Shown: piece by piece, positions 37,101-46,884 of the stretch | Layout: every line of letters starts with the position of its first letter | How positions within the stretch are numbered: position 1 is the stretch's first letter | DNA from: Mytilus edulis | Lineage: Eukaryota > Mollusca > Bivalvia > Mytilida > Mytilidae | Reading direction: 5' to 3' | Length of the DNA stretch: 64,000 nucleotides | Assembly: GCF_963676685.1 (NCBI RefSeq) | Contig: NC_092345.1 | Span: forward strand, 32,263,585-32,327,584 | Translations under genes and position numbers: made by a program | Notes under the pieces: generated by a model | What the model saw: only the letters and a program-made list of their open reading frames with translations | What the model was told of the DNA's origin: nothing | Databases searched by the model: none

Positions 37101-40100
37101 AACATAGATTTCAAAACCACAAAATTAAATATCCACGACAATGCTACTTTTCCTCAATCCAGGGAAATTGATACCCACGAAAATAAATTAATCCAAAGTA
37201 TTATAGAAGGTGGGGCATAAACAAAATACAAAAAATGTATAATAATAAAAAATTTCAGTAACTTCCTTCTTTTAAGTTAGCTATGATATAAATTATCAAA
37301 TACTTCCTTGAAAAATTCAGGATTTCATCTGATTTCTATTACCTTGTACATATCTATTCCTTGTTTCAGTTTGAGATTTTCCCCTTCCAAATTATCTTTC
37401 TCATTCTGTAATTTTTTGACAAATTCTTTCAGCTGATTTATCTCATCATCTAATCTCCTAACCTTGTCTTGTATCGATTCTTTATCCTATAAATAACAAA
37501 ATGAAGTATCTAAATATAAATTCTTGTCTTTGCAATCAGTATATCCCAGTAATATTTCTTTTGTTGCTTTTCGTCTAACCCCTTTGTTTAAATGTACGTT
37601 TGATATTTGAACAATTAAATATTTTTAATATTCAATAAAACCATGAAAATATAAACCATTACATGAATTTCAACTGCATTATTATATGGCGACTGTTTAA
37701 CAAATTTTCCTAGAATTATTGATGTAATTAGGTCAGCTGATAAACTCACAAACAGAATATTCAGACTTTCATTTTCATTTTCAAGTTTGTGACTCAGCAA
37801 CCAGTTCACAAATCGATAACTATATAACCTCTAGTTATAAATGTGTTTAATCCTCACACTTATTAAACCAAATCATTGTTATTCTTTACTTTCAATTTCA
37901 ACTCTCTGGAAATCAGAATATTTTTAAATGAATATCAAATCTACAGAGTGTTAACAAAAGTAATTTGTGCCACATGGTCTATTGAAGTGAGAACCAAGGA
38001 AAAAATTCTAACAAATCATTCACATTCAAGTATTTGTAGATAATAATAGAAAATCTGATAGATAAATCTGTTGTAGAGTTGTCACTGACTCAGACATACT
38101 TATAAATATATTTATTTTCTGTGACTGTATCTTGCATTAATTTGTAGGATCCTTTACTATAGATAATTGAGCTGATCGGTAACAATAACATCTCCATGCC
38201 ATATATATCATGTACTGTAGTACCATGCTAGATTAAAACTGACGAAGAAAGGTAACACACGGCCACCGAAAGCTTTATTATTGTTAATTATTATTACTAG
38301 CGGGACGGCTACAGTGTAGGCGATTAGGTGTCACGATATCTTAGTAGCATGGGTTCGAATCCCGGCAAGGGAAGAACAAAAAATTTGCGAAAGCAAATTT
38401 ACAGATCTAACATTGTTGGGTTGATGTTTAGACGAGTTGTAAATATTACATGCCTTTAGGGAATTTGTTATTTGTTGAATGCTTGAATTTATGAGTCATC
38501 TACACCCACAAAATCCAACAAAATTAGTAGACGAATAGTTGCTTGGTCTTTATTTTTCTATGTTGTATTTTGTGTACTATTGTTTGTCTCTCTTTTTTTT
38601 TTTTAAGGACGGCCGTTTAAGTTTATTTTCGATTTATGAGTTTGACTGTCCGTCTGGTATCTTTGCCCTCTTTTATGAATCCTCAGTATAAAATACCATC
38701 TTACCCTTTTAACTGTATCAGCCTTTTGCTGAACCTCATCTCTGACCATGATAAGGTCCTTAGCTTCCTGTTGTAGTTGTCCAATAGTCTGTTTATCAAC
38801 ATTAACTTGGTCAGATAAATGTTTGTTTTCCTGCAACACTTCCTGAAGGTTCTGGTCCAGTGAATACAGTTTGTTTACGAGTTCATCTCTCTCAAGTTCA
38901 AGGTCATGCTGCATCTTTAAATTTGAATCATACATGTATGTCATTAGGATACATTAAAATTTCTGTGTCATTTGGTCTCTTTTAGAGACTTGTAGCATTG
39001 GCAATCATCATCATCTTTTTTATTTGTATTATAAAAGAAAAAATATTTGAGCAATACAATTTTTTTTTTTTTTTTTTTTATCACACATCGCAGTAAATAT
39101 ATGGAATTTGATGAAACTGTCATACAAGTGAGTGGTTTAGCTAGCTATAAAACCAGGTTTAATCCACCATTTTATACATGAGAAAATGGCTGTTCCAAGT
39201 CAGGAATATGACAGTTGGTATCCATTCGTTTGATGTGTTTGAGCTTTTGATTTTGCCATTTGATTAGGGACTTTCCATTTTCCTCAGAGTTCAGTTTTTT
39301 TTGTAATTTTACATTGTATCAAAAAAATACGAAATGCAAGCAAAAGTCTCTGAATTTACAGTATATTATATACCTGTAACAAAGCAGTTTTCTCTGATTC
39401 TAGCTTGCTGATATTTTCTTCCATTACAACTGTCTTTGATCTAATAACCAGCATTTCAGTTTCTTCGTCTTCAATCTCCAGAAAGTCATCAGCACTTGGC
39501 CTTCTGAACTGGAATGGTGTACTGGCTCCTCTGATCTGTCCAGAACTTGTTACGTAACAGAACTGGTAGAATTCTCCATCATCATTGGGCAGTTTGTGAG
39601 CTGAAGGAGATTTTTAGGAATAAATAATTACTTAATCCACATGCTACTTACATTTTACAGCTGGCCTTGTACTTATCAAATACAAGTTACATTTAATACA
39701 TGAACAGAAATTCTGACAATATATCAGATTTCTTTTTACAGTAGCAAAATACAAATGTATGACAAATACTAACATGTTAGTGTTAAAATTGTATTCTTTG
39801 TTTCTTTTGACCTTTTGACCTTTAGTCTTTTTTCTTTTATTTGAAATGGTGCAATATGCATGTGTTAAATTTTTACATGTCATAAAACACTATTATTTCC
39901 AAAAATGTTCTTCAAAATTTGTAAACATTATAAAAATAAAAGTTTGAATTTTTGTAGCATATTTATGCTATACACATTAACATTTTCAATCTATTAATTA
40001 TTTGATTTAATCAATTTGCTAAGAACTCATTAAAATCTCCACTTAAACATAATTATGTAAAAATACAATTATCTCAATTATTATTTGGTGGAATTGTCTC

Positions 40101-41934
40101 TTATTATTGTTACTATTAATTACAAGGAAATTATAATTACATTTGTAATACTACTCTATACAATAAGTATAACTCCTGAGGGAGATTAAAATTACTCAAA
40201 AGCCAAATAAATAAATAAGGTGTTTTTTTTTCATATTGATCAAAGTGCAAGATGTAATCCTCCTTTGTTACCGTACATTTGATAGGGTCCCTGGTATCAT
40301 TTCAAATGATAAGATGTTTGTGTCATTAGGAAGAACTACAGATCAGTGGAGTCCAAAGAATACATTTTATATTTGTGATGGAACTTTTCTGTGTATCAGT
40401 CTTTTTTTATGTGGATGTTAGTTGTGACAGTAAGGTAGGACTGACCTATGGAATCCAAAGAATACATTCTTTTTTTTGGTACTTTTCTATGTTGCAGTTT
40501 TTGGTGGTTTTTAGATGGTAAGGATATTCTCAATGTTTTAGTTGATTTAAACAACATGTAAAAAACTGCTGGTCAAAAGTTACACTTCAATATAGAGCAA
40601 GCAACTCATGCATGAAAACGAACTTTTGGTTATAATAAGAAAGTCATAACTGTTTCAAAACTTATGTTTTAGAATCTGTTCTTAACAAATTCTCAGAAAA
40701 TGTCCAACTTTATGGACTTCAAATTTGTTGTTTGTATTCAATTATAAAAGTATATAAAACCTATTGAAATCAATCAATCCATGATTTATAAAACTTTCAC
40801 AGTATTAATTTTACATGTAAACCATCAGGTTTTTTATAAGCTGTTGTAACTTATTATTTTTTCTCCAGAAAATAATTATACATATTAAATGTAGCATACT
40901 TGTTCTAATATTTCTTTTGTTCACTGAAGCAAATTATAGTTCAAACAAAATTTACATATTTTTTTAGGATTTTTCTTTACAAACTTTAATTAAACAATTG
41001 TTTTAATAAATTCTTGTAAATACTGTTAAGGGGGTTCGCGGGTCTAAATCATTTATATAGGATTTCTCTATATTTTTCTATGAATGAACTTTATCATATA
41101 GTTAATAGAAAAATAAAATAAAAAAATGGGGTCACCGTTCATTTGCGCTTACAATCTGCCTTCGAAAGAAGCATACATCTTTGTAAAAGTGGTTTTTTTC
41201 TGTTGAACTAATAGGAGAAATAAAGGTAATATCGAAATAAAAAAAGAAATTTATTACAGAAATCGCTCAAATTTTACAATAATTTAGTTTAAGTACAGTA
41301 TATATCGAAATTATATTAAAAAATATAGGTCACCGATGAGTTAAAAGAGATATTTCAATTTTAAAGCCAAAAAAAGGCATTTTTCCACCAAAGGGAGATA
41401 ATTTGGAACGTTTTCAATGATGTTTACATTTTAAAAGTCATCTGGGGCCAACACGAATTAATTGTTTTGAATGTTTTTTGTACCATATGATAAAGTAACA
41501 ACTACAAAAGGTAATAAATAAAATTTGTAATGAAAAACAAATGTTTAATTTTTTTCTGAAATTTTTATACCCTCGAGCCTCCTTAAGCTAATAAAATCAA
41601 AAGCATGCTTAAATTTTAAGAACATACAGGGAAATAGTATGCGTCCCTCAGCATCCTTCCCAGCTTCATAATTAGAGGGTATGTTGACCCAGTCATAGTA
41701 AATATAATCTCTAGTCGACAACCAACCAACTTTGTACAACCCAATCCAGTCACTTCTACTTGGTGTTAAGTCAGATGTTAGTGTATAGCTACATTCAATG
41801 TGAGCATCTGCTGGGTAGGTTTCAGGAATGTTATGAAAGATAACCATGGCAAATTCTTTTCTCTTGTTTGTTGTCTCCCCTGTTGAGCTGGCAGCAGCTT
41901 CCTCTTCTTGTGTGTCTGTGTTTACTTCTTCCAT
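21887..41934 (-). CDS. TAX1BP1: TAX1BP1/CALCOCO-family selective autophagy receptor, 16 coding exons, 951 aa
   Basis: Sixteen exons join through GT/AG sites with matching phase to a 951-codon frame (2856 nt with stop). Residues 30-135 form a SKICH domain (ECSYTLT, DWIGLYKVGW, DYIYYDW; LPNDDGEFYQFCYVT, IRGASTPFQF). MLVI at 152-155 sits where TAX1BP1 and NDP52 have their non-canonical LC3-interacting motif. Residues 160-670 are mostly charged heptad coiled coil. Residues 700-870 are proline-rich, with repeated VYPxQ-like segments and a PPQY (PPxY) motif at 781-784. Two UBZ-type C2H2 fingers lie at 885-908 and 913-935. In this family the fingers bind ubiquitin and the LIR binds Atg8 proteins, linking cargo to autophagosomes; TAX1BP1 also restrains inflammatory signalling. 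It is longer than human TAX1BP1 (about 790 aa). Two C-terminal fingers favour TAX1BP1 over CALCOCO1. A missed or alternative exon cannot be excluded. Confidence 0.9.
22549..22606 (-). CDS. TAX1BP1: TAX1BP1-like exon 15
   Basis: 58 nt microexon-sized piece, phase 1 to 2 (EGGNSIPSAPPMQDMKEE). Acceptor TTACAG, donor GTATGA. Confidence 0.85.
23017..23243. mobile_element. TTAA-flanked MITE in TAX1BP1-like intron
   Basis: 227 bp between TTAA (23013-23016) and TTAA (23244-23247), with inverted ends GGGTCTCATT(T)GGGG. Inside are repeated ATCCCGCTTAC-like segments. TTAA duplication suggests piggyBac or a similar transposase. I know this sequence type as widespread in bivalves. Confidence 0.75.
23505..23736 (-). 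CDS. TAX1BP1: TAX1BP1-like exon 14 (proline-rich, PPxY)
   Basis: 232 nt, phase 0 to 1. Contains LPPQY, a candidate WW-domain ligand, and runs such as PPVPPPR and PPLRPLPPP that could bind SH3 or WW domains. Acceptor TTACAG, donor GTATGT. Confidence 0.88.
24284..24517 (-). CDS. TAX1BP1: TAX1BP1-like exon 13 (Pro/Tyr/Gln-rich)
   Basis: 78 codons, phase 0. A low-complexity linker with recurring YP pairs (PYMVYPPYQG, PMVYPQQ, PIVYPSQ, PILYPHPQ). Acceptor AAAAG, donor GTTAGT. Confidence 0.88.
24640..24725 (+). repeat. Short mussel interspersed repeat
   Basis: GGGAATGTGTCAAAGAGACA-ACAACCC and GCAGACAACAGCCAAAGGCC are landmarks of a common mussel repeat. A reverse fragment (GTTTCTTTGACACATTCCCC) is at about 26690-26712. 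Confidence 0.6.
24887..24961 (-). CDS. TAX1BP1: TAX1BP1-like exon 12
   Basis: 25 codons, phase 0 (NYMADKDKTIDELNRKIRD...), the end of the coiled coil. It is too short to appear as a long open frame; its sites are TTACAG and GTGAGT. Confidence 0.88.
25091..25282. repeat. Small element with inverted GGGTTTGGATGGGG-like ends and inner tandem repeat
   Basis: The ends are roughly inverted (TTTCTGGGGGTTTGGATGGG against CCCCCATCCAGACCCTCATT). Between them are three copies of a unit of about 33 bp carrying ATTAGAGAAAAAAGGGGT. Confidence 0.6.
25519..25663 (-). CDS. TAX1BP1: TAX1BP1-like exon 11 (coiled coil)
   Basis: 145 nt, completes a split Lys codon and ends in phase 0 (YKISLIEERKRVEKLKKE...). 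Acceptor TTTTAG, donor GTGAGT. Confidence 0.9.
25781..25933. mobile_element. Hairpin MITE
   Basis: Nearly all of the 153 bp folds back on itself. The arms begin AAGGAATGACTGTAATATTT, run through TCTGTCTAT and GGTGCACACTG, and meet near GTGCCTAGCAGG. Non-coding, intronic. Confidence 0.8.
26048..26256. mobile_element. Mariner-like MITE (TA-flanked), copy 1
   Basis: Ends CTGTGGATTC/GAATCCACAG flanked by TA on both sides. The interior has repeated ACCACGAAAATAAATATCC-type motifs. A diverged copy of the same family is at 36990-37198. Confidence 0.7.
26430..26595 (-). CDS. TAX1BP1: TAX1BP1-like exon 10
   Basis: 166 nt, enters in phase 1 and leaves in phase 2. A Ser/Thr-rich break (KPSRQSSETDVVTIEQY) is followed by renewed coiled coil. 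Acceptor TTACAG, donor GTAAAC. Confidence 0.88.
26887..27028 (-). CDS. TAX1BP1: TAX1BP1-like exon 9 (coiled coil)
   Basis: 142 nt ending in phase 1 (KEYKQEIKDMKREIEDLKE...). Acceptor TTATAG, donor GTGAGT. Confidence 0.9.
27096..27180. mobile_element. Very short TA-flanked inverted-repeat element
   Basis: 85 bp with ATACAGTCAAACCTG at the left and the near-perfect inverse CAGGTTTGACTGTAT at the right. A solo half-copy (ATACAGTCAAACTTC) is at about 27405-27420. Confidence 0.7.
27594..27773 (-). CDS. TAX1BP1: TAX1BP1-like exon 8 (coiled coil)
   Basis: 60 codons, phase 0 (QVEKLRTDNAELGNKLEKA...). Acceptor TAATAG, donor GTAAGT. Confidence 0.9.
27885..29875 (+). mobile_element. Mussel-type interspersed repeat, copy 2 (head GGTGCTCCGCAGG)
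   Basis: Full-length copy inside the intron between TAX1BP1-like exons 7 and 8: head (GATGCTCCGCAGGGCG), TTTATACGACCGCAG, a middle part with alternating DQLENW/DQFEN-type translated repeats, four units of the tandem repeat of about 160 bp, a GAC run, and the tail TTTGCGGTCGTATAAAAA. The open frame 28635-29063 is made of this repeat. Confidence 0.85.
29876..30292 (+). repeat. Second interspersed repeat abutting copy 2
   Basis: Landmarks are CATTTCAGGGGCAGCAACCC, ATTTTTAGCCATGGCGGCCA, a GAC-rich run, and a tail with GCTCACTTGGCCC-TTTGGGCCAGGTGAGC, a near-perfect inverted repeat. A related degenerate stretch follows copy 3 at about 34650-34800. This is a familiar mussel sequence type; I cannot classify it. 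Confidence 0.6.
30541..32250. repeat. Near-identical tandem duplication, unit about 854 bp
   Basis: 30541-31394 and 31395-32250 are direct repeats differing by only a few bases (for example TTTAACG/TTTAATG, and GAGATTAGATC versus GAGACAGTAGATC). It lies in the intron between exons 7 and 8. Both copies contain the left end of the TTAA element described at 30788-32326. No coding frame. Confidence 0.95.
30788..32326. mobile_element. TTAA-flanked element with AGGGGCACTAGCT ends, partly duplicated
   Basis: Left end TTAA-AGGGGCACTAGCT occurs twice (about 30784 and 31640) because of the tandem duplication. The single right end AGCTAGTGCCCCT-TTAA is at 32314-32330. The original element was probably 31644-32326, about 0.68 kb, with a TTAA target duplication (piggyBac-like). 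Non-coding. Confidence 0.75.
32545..34646 (+). mobile_element. Mussel-type interspersed repeat, copy 3 (head GGTGCTCCGCAGG)
   Basis: The closest match to copies 1 and 2 in the same order: head, 36-bp palindromic repeat remnants, DQFEN-type repeat, four units of about 160 bp, GAC run, TTTGCGGTCGTATAAAAA. Same orientation and same intron as copy 2, about 2.7 kb apart. Confidence 0.85.
35171..35341 (-). CDS. TAX1BP1: TAX1BP1-like exon 7 (coiled coil)
   Basis: 57 codons, phase 0 (MCKEENHTLKQKLSQDQ...). Acceptor TTTTAG, donor GTAAGT. The 7.4-kb intron that follows is full of repeats. Confidence 0.9.
35787..35924 (-). CDS. TAX1BP1: TAX1BP1-like exon 6 (coiled coil)
   Basis: 46 codons, phase 0 (ENIDYLSEKIQNLEDKL...). 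Acceptor TTTTAG, donor GTATTT. Confidence 0.9.
36491..36679 (-). CDS. TAX1BP1: TAX1BP1-like exon 5 (coiled coil)
   Basis: 63 codons, phase 0 (ESARQIEDLEIKLAKQE...). Acceptor TTTCAG, donor GTAAGA. The plus-strand frame at 36439-36672 is its shadow. Confidence 0.9.
36990..37198. mobile_element. Mariner-like MITE (TA-flanked), copy 2
   Basis: Diverged relative of 26048-26256: CTGTAGATTTATT at the left, inverse AATTAATCCAAAG at the right, with inner AAATATCCACGA and ATACCCACGAAAATAAAT motifs. Confidence 0.6.
37343..37486 (-). CDS. TAX1BP1: TAX1BP1-like exon 4 (coiled coil)
   Basis: 48 codons, phase 0 at both ends (DKESIQDKVRRLDDEINQLK...). Acceptor TTATAG, donor GTAATA. Confidence 0.9.
38230..38480 (+). 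mobile_element. tRNA-derived SINE-like repeat
   Basis: A good B box (GGTTCGAATCC at about 38351-38361) is preceded at about 60 bp by a weak A-box-like GTGTAGGCGATT. The rest (GGCAAGGGAAGAACAAAAAA-TTTGC) does not fold as a tRNA. The boundaries are approximate. Confidence 0.5.
38545..38695 (+). repeat. Mussel interspersed repeat (family B)
   Basis: Landmarks are TGTACTATTGTTTGTC, TTATTTTCGATTTATGAGTT and GACTGTCCGTCTGGTATCTT. Copies lie at 45120-45265 and 56560-56690 (+), and a related reverse copy at about 57200-57330. It gives short false frames. Confidence 0.7.
38705..38914 (-). CDS. TAX1BP1: TAX1BP1-like exon 3 (coiled coil)
   Basis: Codes residues 179-248, rich in heptads. Two in-frame acceptors six bases apart (38914 after AAAG, or 38908 after GCAG) are possible, which would add or drop Met-Gln. 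Donor GTAAGA. Confidence 0.85.
39120..39310 (-). repeat. Mussel interspersed repeat (family A), reverse copy
   Basis: Reverse complement of the family at 16790: AGCTATAAAACCAGGTTTAA, AGTCAGGAATATGACAGTTG, TTTGATTAGGGACTTTCCAT. Confidence 0.7.
39374..39600 (-). CDS. TAX1BP1: TAX1BP1-like exon 2 (SKICH end, LIR-like motif)
   Basis: Codes residues 103-178. It completes SKICH (KLPNDDGEFYQFCYVT, RGASTPFQF), then an acidic stretch DFLEIEDEETEMLVI with the LIR-like MLVI, then the start of the coiled coil. Acceptor CCTTCAG, donor GTATAT. Confidence 0.93.
41030..41582. mobile_element. TTAA-flanked MITE 45 bp from the exon 1 splice donor
   Basis: 553 bp between TTAA at 41026-41029 and 41583-41586. 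The left end is GGGGGTTCGCGGGTCTAAA and the right-end inverse is GGAGGCTCGAGGGTATAAA. It sits in intron 1 just downstream, in the gene's sense, of TAX1BP1-like exon 1, whose donor is at 41627. Non-coding. Confidence 0.75.
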
Positions 41935-41939
41935 ATTTT
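41628..41939 (-). CDS. TAX1BP1: TAX1BP1-like exon 1 (first coding exon)
   Basis: The acceptor TTTACAG precedes 41939 and the ATG is at 41934, so the 5' UTR begins in an upstream exon. It codes residues 1-102 plus one base: an acidic N-terminus, then the first half of SKICH. The donor is GTATGT at 41627. A frame reading on past the donor is intron. Confidence 0.92.
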
Positions 41940-42313
41940 CTGTAAATCAGACAAATAATTCTGATTATTAAAATGACTGTATATATATATCCTATAAACA
42001 TGATAAAGTATAATATATATTCAAATGGATTTTTTTTTCTGAAATTATTATTTGTAAATAGACATCCATAATCATTATAAAGCACACAAAATGATGCAGT
42101 TCAAAATCAGTCTGGGTGGTGACTTGTCACATTAAATAACTGGAGATTGTAGGTGATTTGATTCACTCTGAAATGGTGCTTAATATTCCATAGTAATATA
42201 CATGTACATGTATGAGTCGTAATCTTGTTTCACAGTGACCTTATTTTATTGAATAACCTTGTGTAAACGTTACATTTTAAAATGTGATTTCATAAACATT
42301 GATTCTTTAAGAA

Positions 42314-42446
42314 TTGAATGCTTCTTTTTGTAAATTTATTGGGGTGTAAAAGCGTTGACCGAAGTACATTTTCCCGTGCTTCATTCTAAAAATGGGCGCA
42401 CGGTCAAGATTTACAACCCTATAAAGTTACAAAAAGAAAAATTCAA
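42314..42446. mobile_element. Hairpin MITE
   Basis: The arms TTGAATGCTTCTTTTTGTAA...GTTGACCG and CGGTCAAG...TTACAAAAAGAAAAATTCAA are imperfect inverted repeats covering most of the 133 bp. Confidence 0.65.
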
Positions 42447-44070
42447 TACTAATGATTATGTTTTTTAGCTAAGATCATGAAAACACGATTTTTATCAAGT
42501 TTTTATTTCATTCACCTGTGCACTTTATTGTGGGACCTCGTAATATCATGATCATGAATGATAAATTTTATTGTATAATGCAATTGCTTAAGGAATAACA
42601 TGTGATGTGCAGTAAGCCAATCAGAATAAAGTAGTATAATGAAATATACATCTAATATAATTATTATCAATTAACATGCAAGATTTCCATACCATTACTA
42701 GTTTACTGTTCTAAGACATTATAGCATAGTTACTCTCACTCAAGACTCATCAATTTTTGTAGGTTTTTTGGTAATGGTATTTTTAGGTAAAAACCATGAT
42801 TTTAAATTTAAAACATTCATGACATTAAGTGTATAAATAGATCAATCTGACTTCTCTTTTCAAATTAGGCTGCTATATAACCCTTCCTTACCCTGACAAC
42901 AGACTACAAGCTTTATGTTAAAACTGGAGTCAATAACATTCTAAAGGATCCTAAACTTTGTCAATGTAATAATTTTACTTTCTGTTCTGAAAAGCAATTC
43001 ATGACCCAGTATACTGTACATTGTACATATCACTATCTATAATATACACTCTATAACCTGTCTGGAAGGAAACAATTGTTTCAACCTTAATTTATGATAC
43101 ATGTACACATATAGCACTGTATAAATGTATATAGAGTCCCCTCTATTTCTTTCAATTTTTTATACAAAATCTTGTAGCCAAAAATTTACATCCATGATAT
43201 CATTTATATTTTTGTACTGTAAATGTTTGAAGTTGACTTTCACTTTCTGTTTCATTCTAAGAACTGAGATTCTTTTCTTGTAATTTTTAACAACAAAAAA
43301 TAATACTTTGAAATTGAACCGACTTTGCTGAAAACTTAAATAAACATGATAAAGGCACCAACACACCTTTACAAAAGTGAGAATTATATATATATTATTC
43401 AAATGTACCTGTAAATATATACCAGTAATTCCTTGAATATTCAAAAGTCCTTCAATAATATTTTTTCATGTCCATTATTTCAAACAAGGAAGTGATAATA
43501 GTTATTTTAAACCCTCACATACGTAGTAAACAATCAGTAAACAATCGATGTACACATATATACATTGTGTACATATCTATAATCTTATTCATGTAATTGT
43601 ATACAGACATTTAAAATGGGTACTATTTCAGACATTACATAATCTTATCTACTGAACCAAAGTCCATCTGAGTGCCAATGAAACCAAATGGACCAAAAAT
43701 TATTAACAATCCTGCATACATTTTATCATTAAATTAACTTAGTAACCAAAAAGTGCTGTATTGATAATTTCTGAACTAAAACATTCGATCAAACATTCAA
43801 ACAGATACTACCTTATCAAAATTTATACACAAAAAAATAATTTTAATAATATTAATTTACCCCAATAAAACAATAAACTGATGATAAAGAGGCTATTTAT
43901 GTAAATGAGTTCATGATCCTTATTGTTGTCTATCAAATTCAAGGAAATTGTGTGAAAATGAAACACAAATACATGTATTTATTTTTATGAAGGAAATCAA
44001 TACTACAATTTTCGGTTACCAGAGTGATTTAAAATTTGAAATAAGTCTTGTTAGGCAAAATAAAAAAGTC

Positions 44071-44275
44071 TGTGTGGTTCCAGTTACATCTGAAAAAAAG
44101 TTAGGGTAGGTAGGTGAGGATTTTTTTTTATTTTATGTTGGTTTTTTTTACATTGAGTCTATGGGAGCAACATTCTGACTTTAACAGTGCTTAATGAAAA
44201 AAGATAATAAAATCTTTAGGGTAGGCTATTTTTGAGGCAAAAAAGTAGGGAAGGTAGGGTTACTGGAACCACACA
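44071..44275. mobile_element. Inverted-repeat element with TGTGTGGTTCCAGT ends
   Basis: Left end TGTGTGGTTCCAGTTAC, right-end inverse TGTGTGGTTCCAGTAACC. Both are followed inward by GGTAGGTAGG/CCCTACCTTCCC-type sequence. Non-coding MITE. Confidence 0.7.
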
Positions 44276-46884
44276 TATATTTTTATTTGGCCTTACATCA
44301 TTACATAAAGAAGTATTTTAATCATACATGACTTATCTTGTCAATTGATAAACAAAATAAAAATAAGCTATCAGACAAGATATATTTGACTGTTACACAA
44401 TAACCATGATAATGTATCACCTTTGTTTATATTTGTAAATTTAAAGTTTTAATAATTTTACAATGTAAAGAATTCAAATATTAGCAAACAGTCTGAGAAC
44501 TGATGACATATCATTAAACTGATATTTATTGTGGCGTTACTGCATTGCTTTTTAAGGTAAAAATCTGCCAATCATCTTTTAAATGTTGGGGTTTAACTTC
44601 TTTTATTTTTTAAATTACTCTAAATTATTTTAATTCTGTTCATTGTGAAGACATTAATTTGAAATTTTCACAGATAAAAACAGAATTAAGGTCACTTTTA
44701 TTTATTTTAAGTTTGGTAATTATCAGTTCATGAAGACAAACAATAGATATACTCTAAACTATTCATACACATCAGTGGTGGATCCAGAGGGGGAGGGGTT
44801 CCAGGAGTTGGACCCCCCCCTTTTTTTTTTTACGATCAATGCATTTAAATTGGGACCCCTCCCCCCCTTTTGAAAATGTCCGGATCCATCCCTGCACATT
44901 TGTTTGGCCAAAGATTAACAAGAATCAATAATAAGTTGATATGATCAAATGATTTAGATGTAGATCATACACATATCATGCATGCACTTAAATTTCAAGT
45001 GGATAGTGTACCGGTACATGTTTGTACATTTAGGAAATTATAAGTGTTTGTAAACAATATGAATTGAGATAGTGTTCTCAAGCCTCTTGGCCTCTTTTAA
45101 AATATATCTTTTGGCATGGTTCTTGTTGCATAGTCTTTAGTTTCTATATTGTGTATTGTGTACTATTTATTTGCTTGTTTTTATCTTTTTTAGCCAGCCA
45201 TGGCATTGTCAGTTTATTTTCGGTCTATGAGTTTGAATGTCCCTCTGGTATCTTTCACCCCTTTTTTATACTTACTTTGATCACTTTTGTCTACATCGGG
45301 CTCATCATCCATACCAAATCTCATTATTTATCTGTAAGCAAAAAATGCAAAAGCTCAGTGTAATTCACTAAATAGGATTAATCAGAAATGTTTGAAATGT
45401 TTTTATTTTGAAGAAATTTGAAGGATAGTTTTTGCAAAATAAAAACTAGAATCATGTCTTTCACCAGAAAAGATTGCCAATTTCACACACCATTAGTCAT
45501 TACATGTATATGACATCATTTATCAGATAGAAGGTGCGTCTGTATGCTTGCTCTATTTAAAGTTTCCAGCACTTTCAGAATCGTCATTCTGTAGGGTTGT
45601 ATAGAAGAATTTAATTTCAGTAAGTACGTTATCTTGATTCCCAGACGACTGAGGGAGGGTCACCATCTTATTAGATTTTAATTTCCTAAATATTTTGTAC
45701 AGTATAAATCAAACTTTTCATCTGTTTGCTCAAAATGTGTTAGAAGTGACAATGCCTACATTTTCGTCACTTGGTGATAAAAGTCACATGACAAATTCAA
45801 CTGCAGTTTTCCCAAATAAGGATAAGGTCTATAAACCCATGCTGATTCCAATTGCTTTTAACTATCTTGCTGCTGAAAGGACACATGTGTCCACACTGGC
45901 TGTGCTGGAGGAAAACATGTGTCAATGATTTAATTTATGCAGGCTTCTCATTACTGCTGTGTATTTTTCATATACATGTAAAAGATTTAACTGTAATATT
46001 TTCGTCAATGGCTCCAAAATGTAACGGTTATTAGGGCATGATGTCATTGTTGGGCATGTGACTTTAAAGACATTAAGCTGTCATATTTTCTGGCACACAA
46101 AATGCAACCTTAAAAAGCAACTGACAGCAAGAGGGGTAAATTTGTGATACAAATAGGTAAACTTCAAAGGAAACAGTTCGATAATACACCTTTAAGTTAT
46201 TGCTATTTGTCCACCATTAATTACTGGACATCACAAAGGTTCCAGTAAAATTTTGACATCATAATACAAAATATCTGATGCCACTATATGGAAGTGATTA
46301 TTGTATGAAGTCAATACTTCAAGTGGGGCAGATTCTCGAGTCATCTGTTATTCAGATGGAAGACTGGAAAACTTACAGAAGAACTCGGACATTTTTCAAA
46401 TAGCAATAATGATGAACAAGGTGTATTGGTACCCTATAAAAATGTCAAAAAATCTTATATTTGAATCAAAGATAAACTAAAAGGGACCATTATCTTTATA
46501 ATTATGTAATGTTTGTATGATTATTTTCCAGTATATTTATAATTTAGTTTATGGTAAACTATTTCCACAATCTTAATTTGTTCCAAATTGCATGACTTTG
46601 ATGGCAAAAGTCATACAGCCTACTGTTGCAACACATATGATCTTATTGTTTTTCTCTTGCTTATGAAAATAAATTTCATTGAAATGGAATGTTTACTTTT
46701 TCTACAAATGGCTGAACAGCTGGCAACAAATAGGTCAATGTGTCAACAGACAACACATTTTTTTTCCATCACATAAATGACAGAAAAAAGACGAACAACT
46801 TACTGACCATTCTACTTTCGTGTTATAAAACCCGACTTACATTACGTTGTGTTCTTCTGTTTTGTTAGAATCAGTTATAATTAC

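Larger units (their letters stand above)
41940..46884. other. Probable first intron or upstream region of the TAX1BP1-like gene
   Basis: AT-rich, no recognised coding exon. Holds the MITEs at 42314-42446 and 44071-44275, a fragment around 44775-44900 with GTGGTGGATCCAGAGGGGG and inverse CCGGATCCATCCCTGC ends, and family-B repeat at 45120-45265. Frames at 43160-43444 and 45695-45928 show no protein features. Confidence 0.55.
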
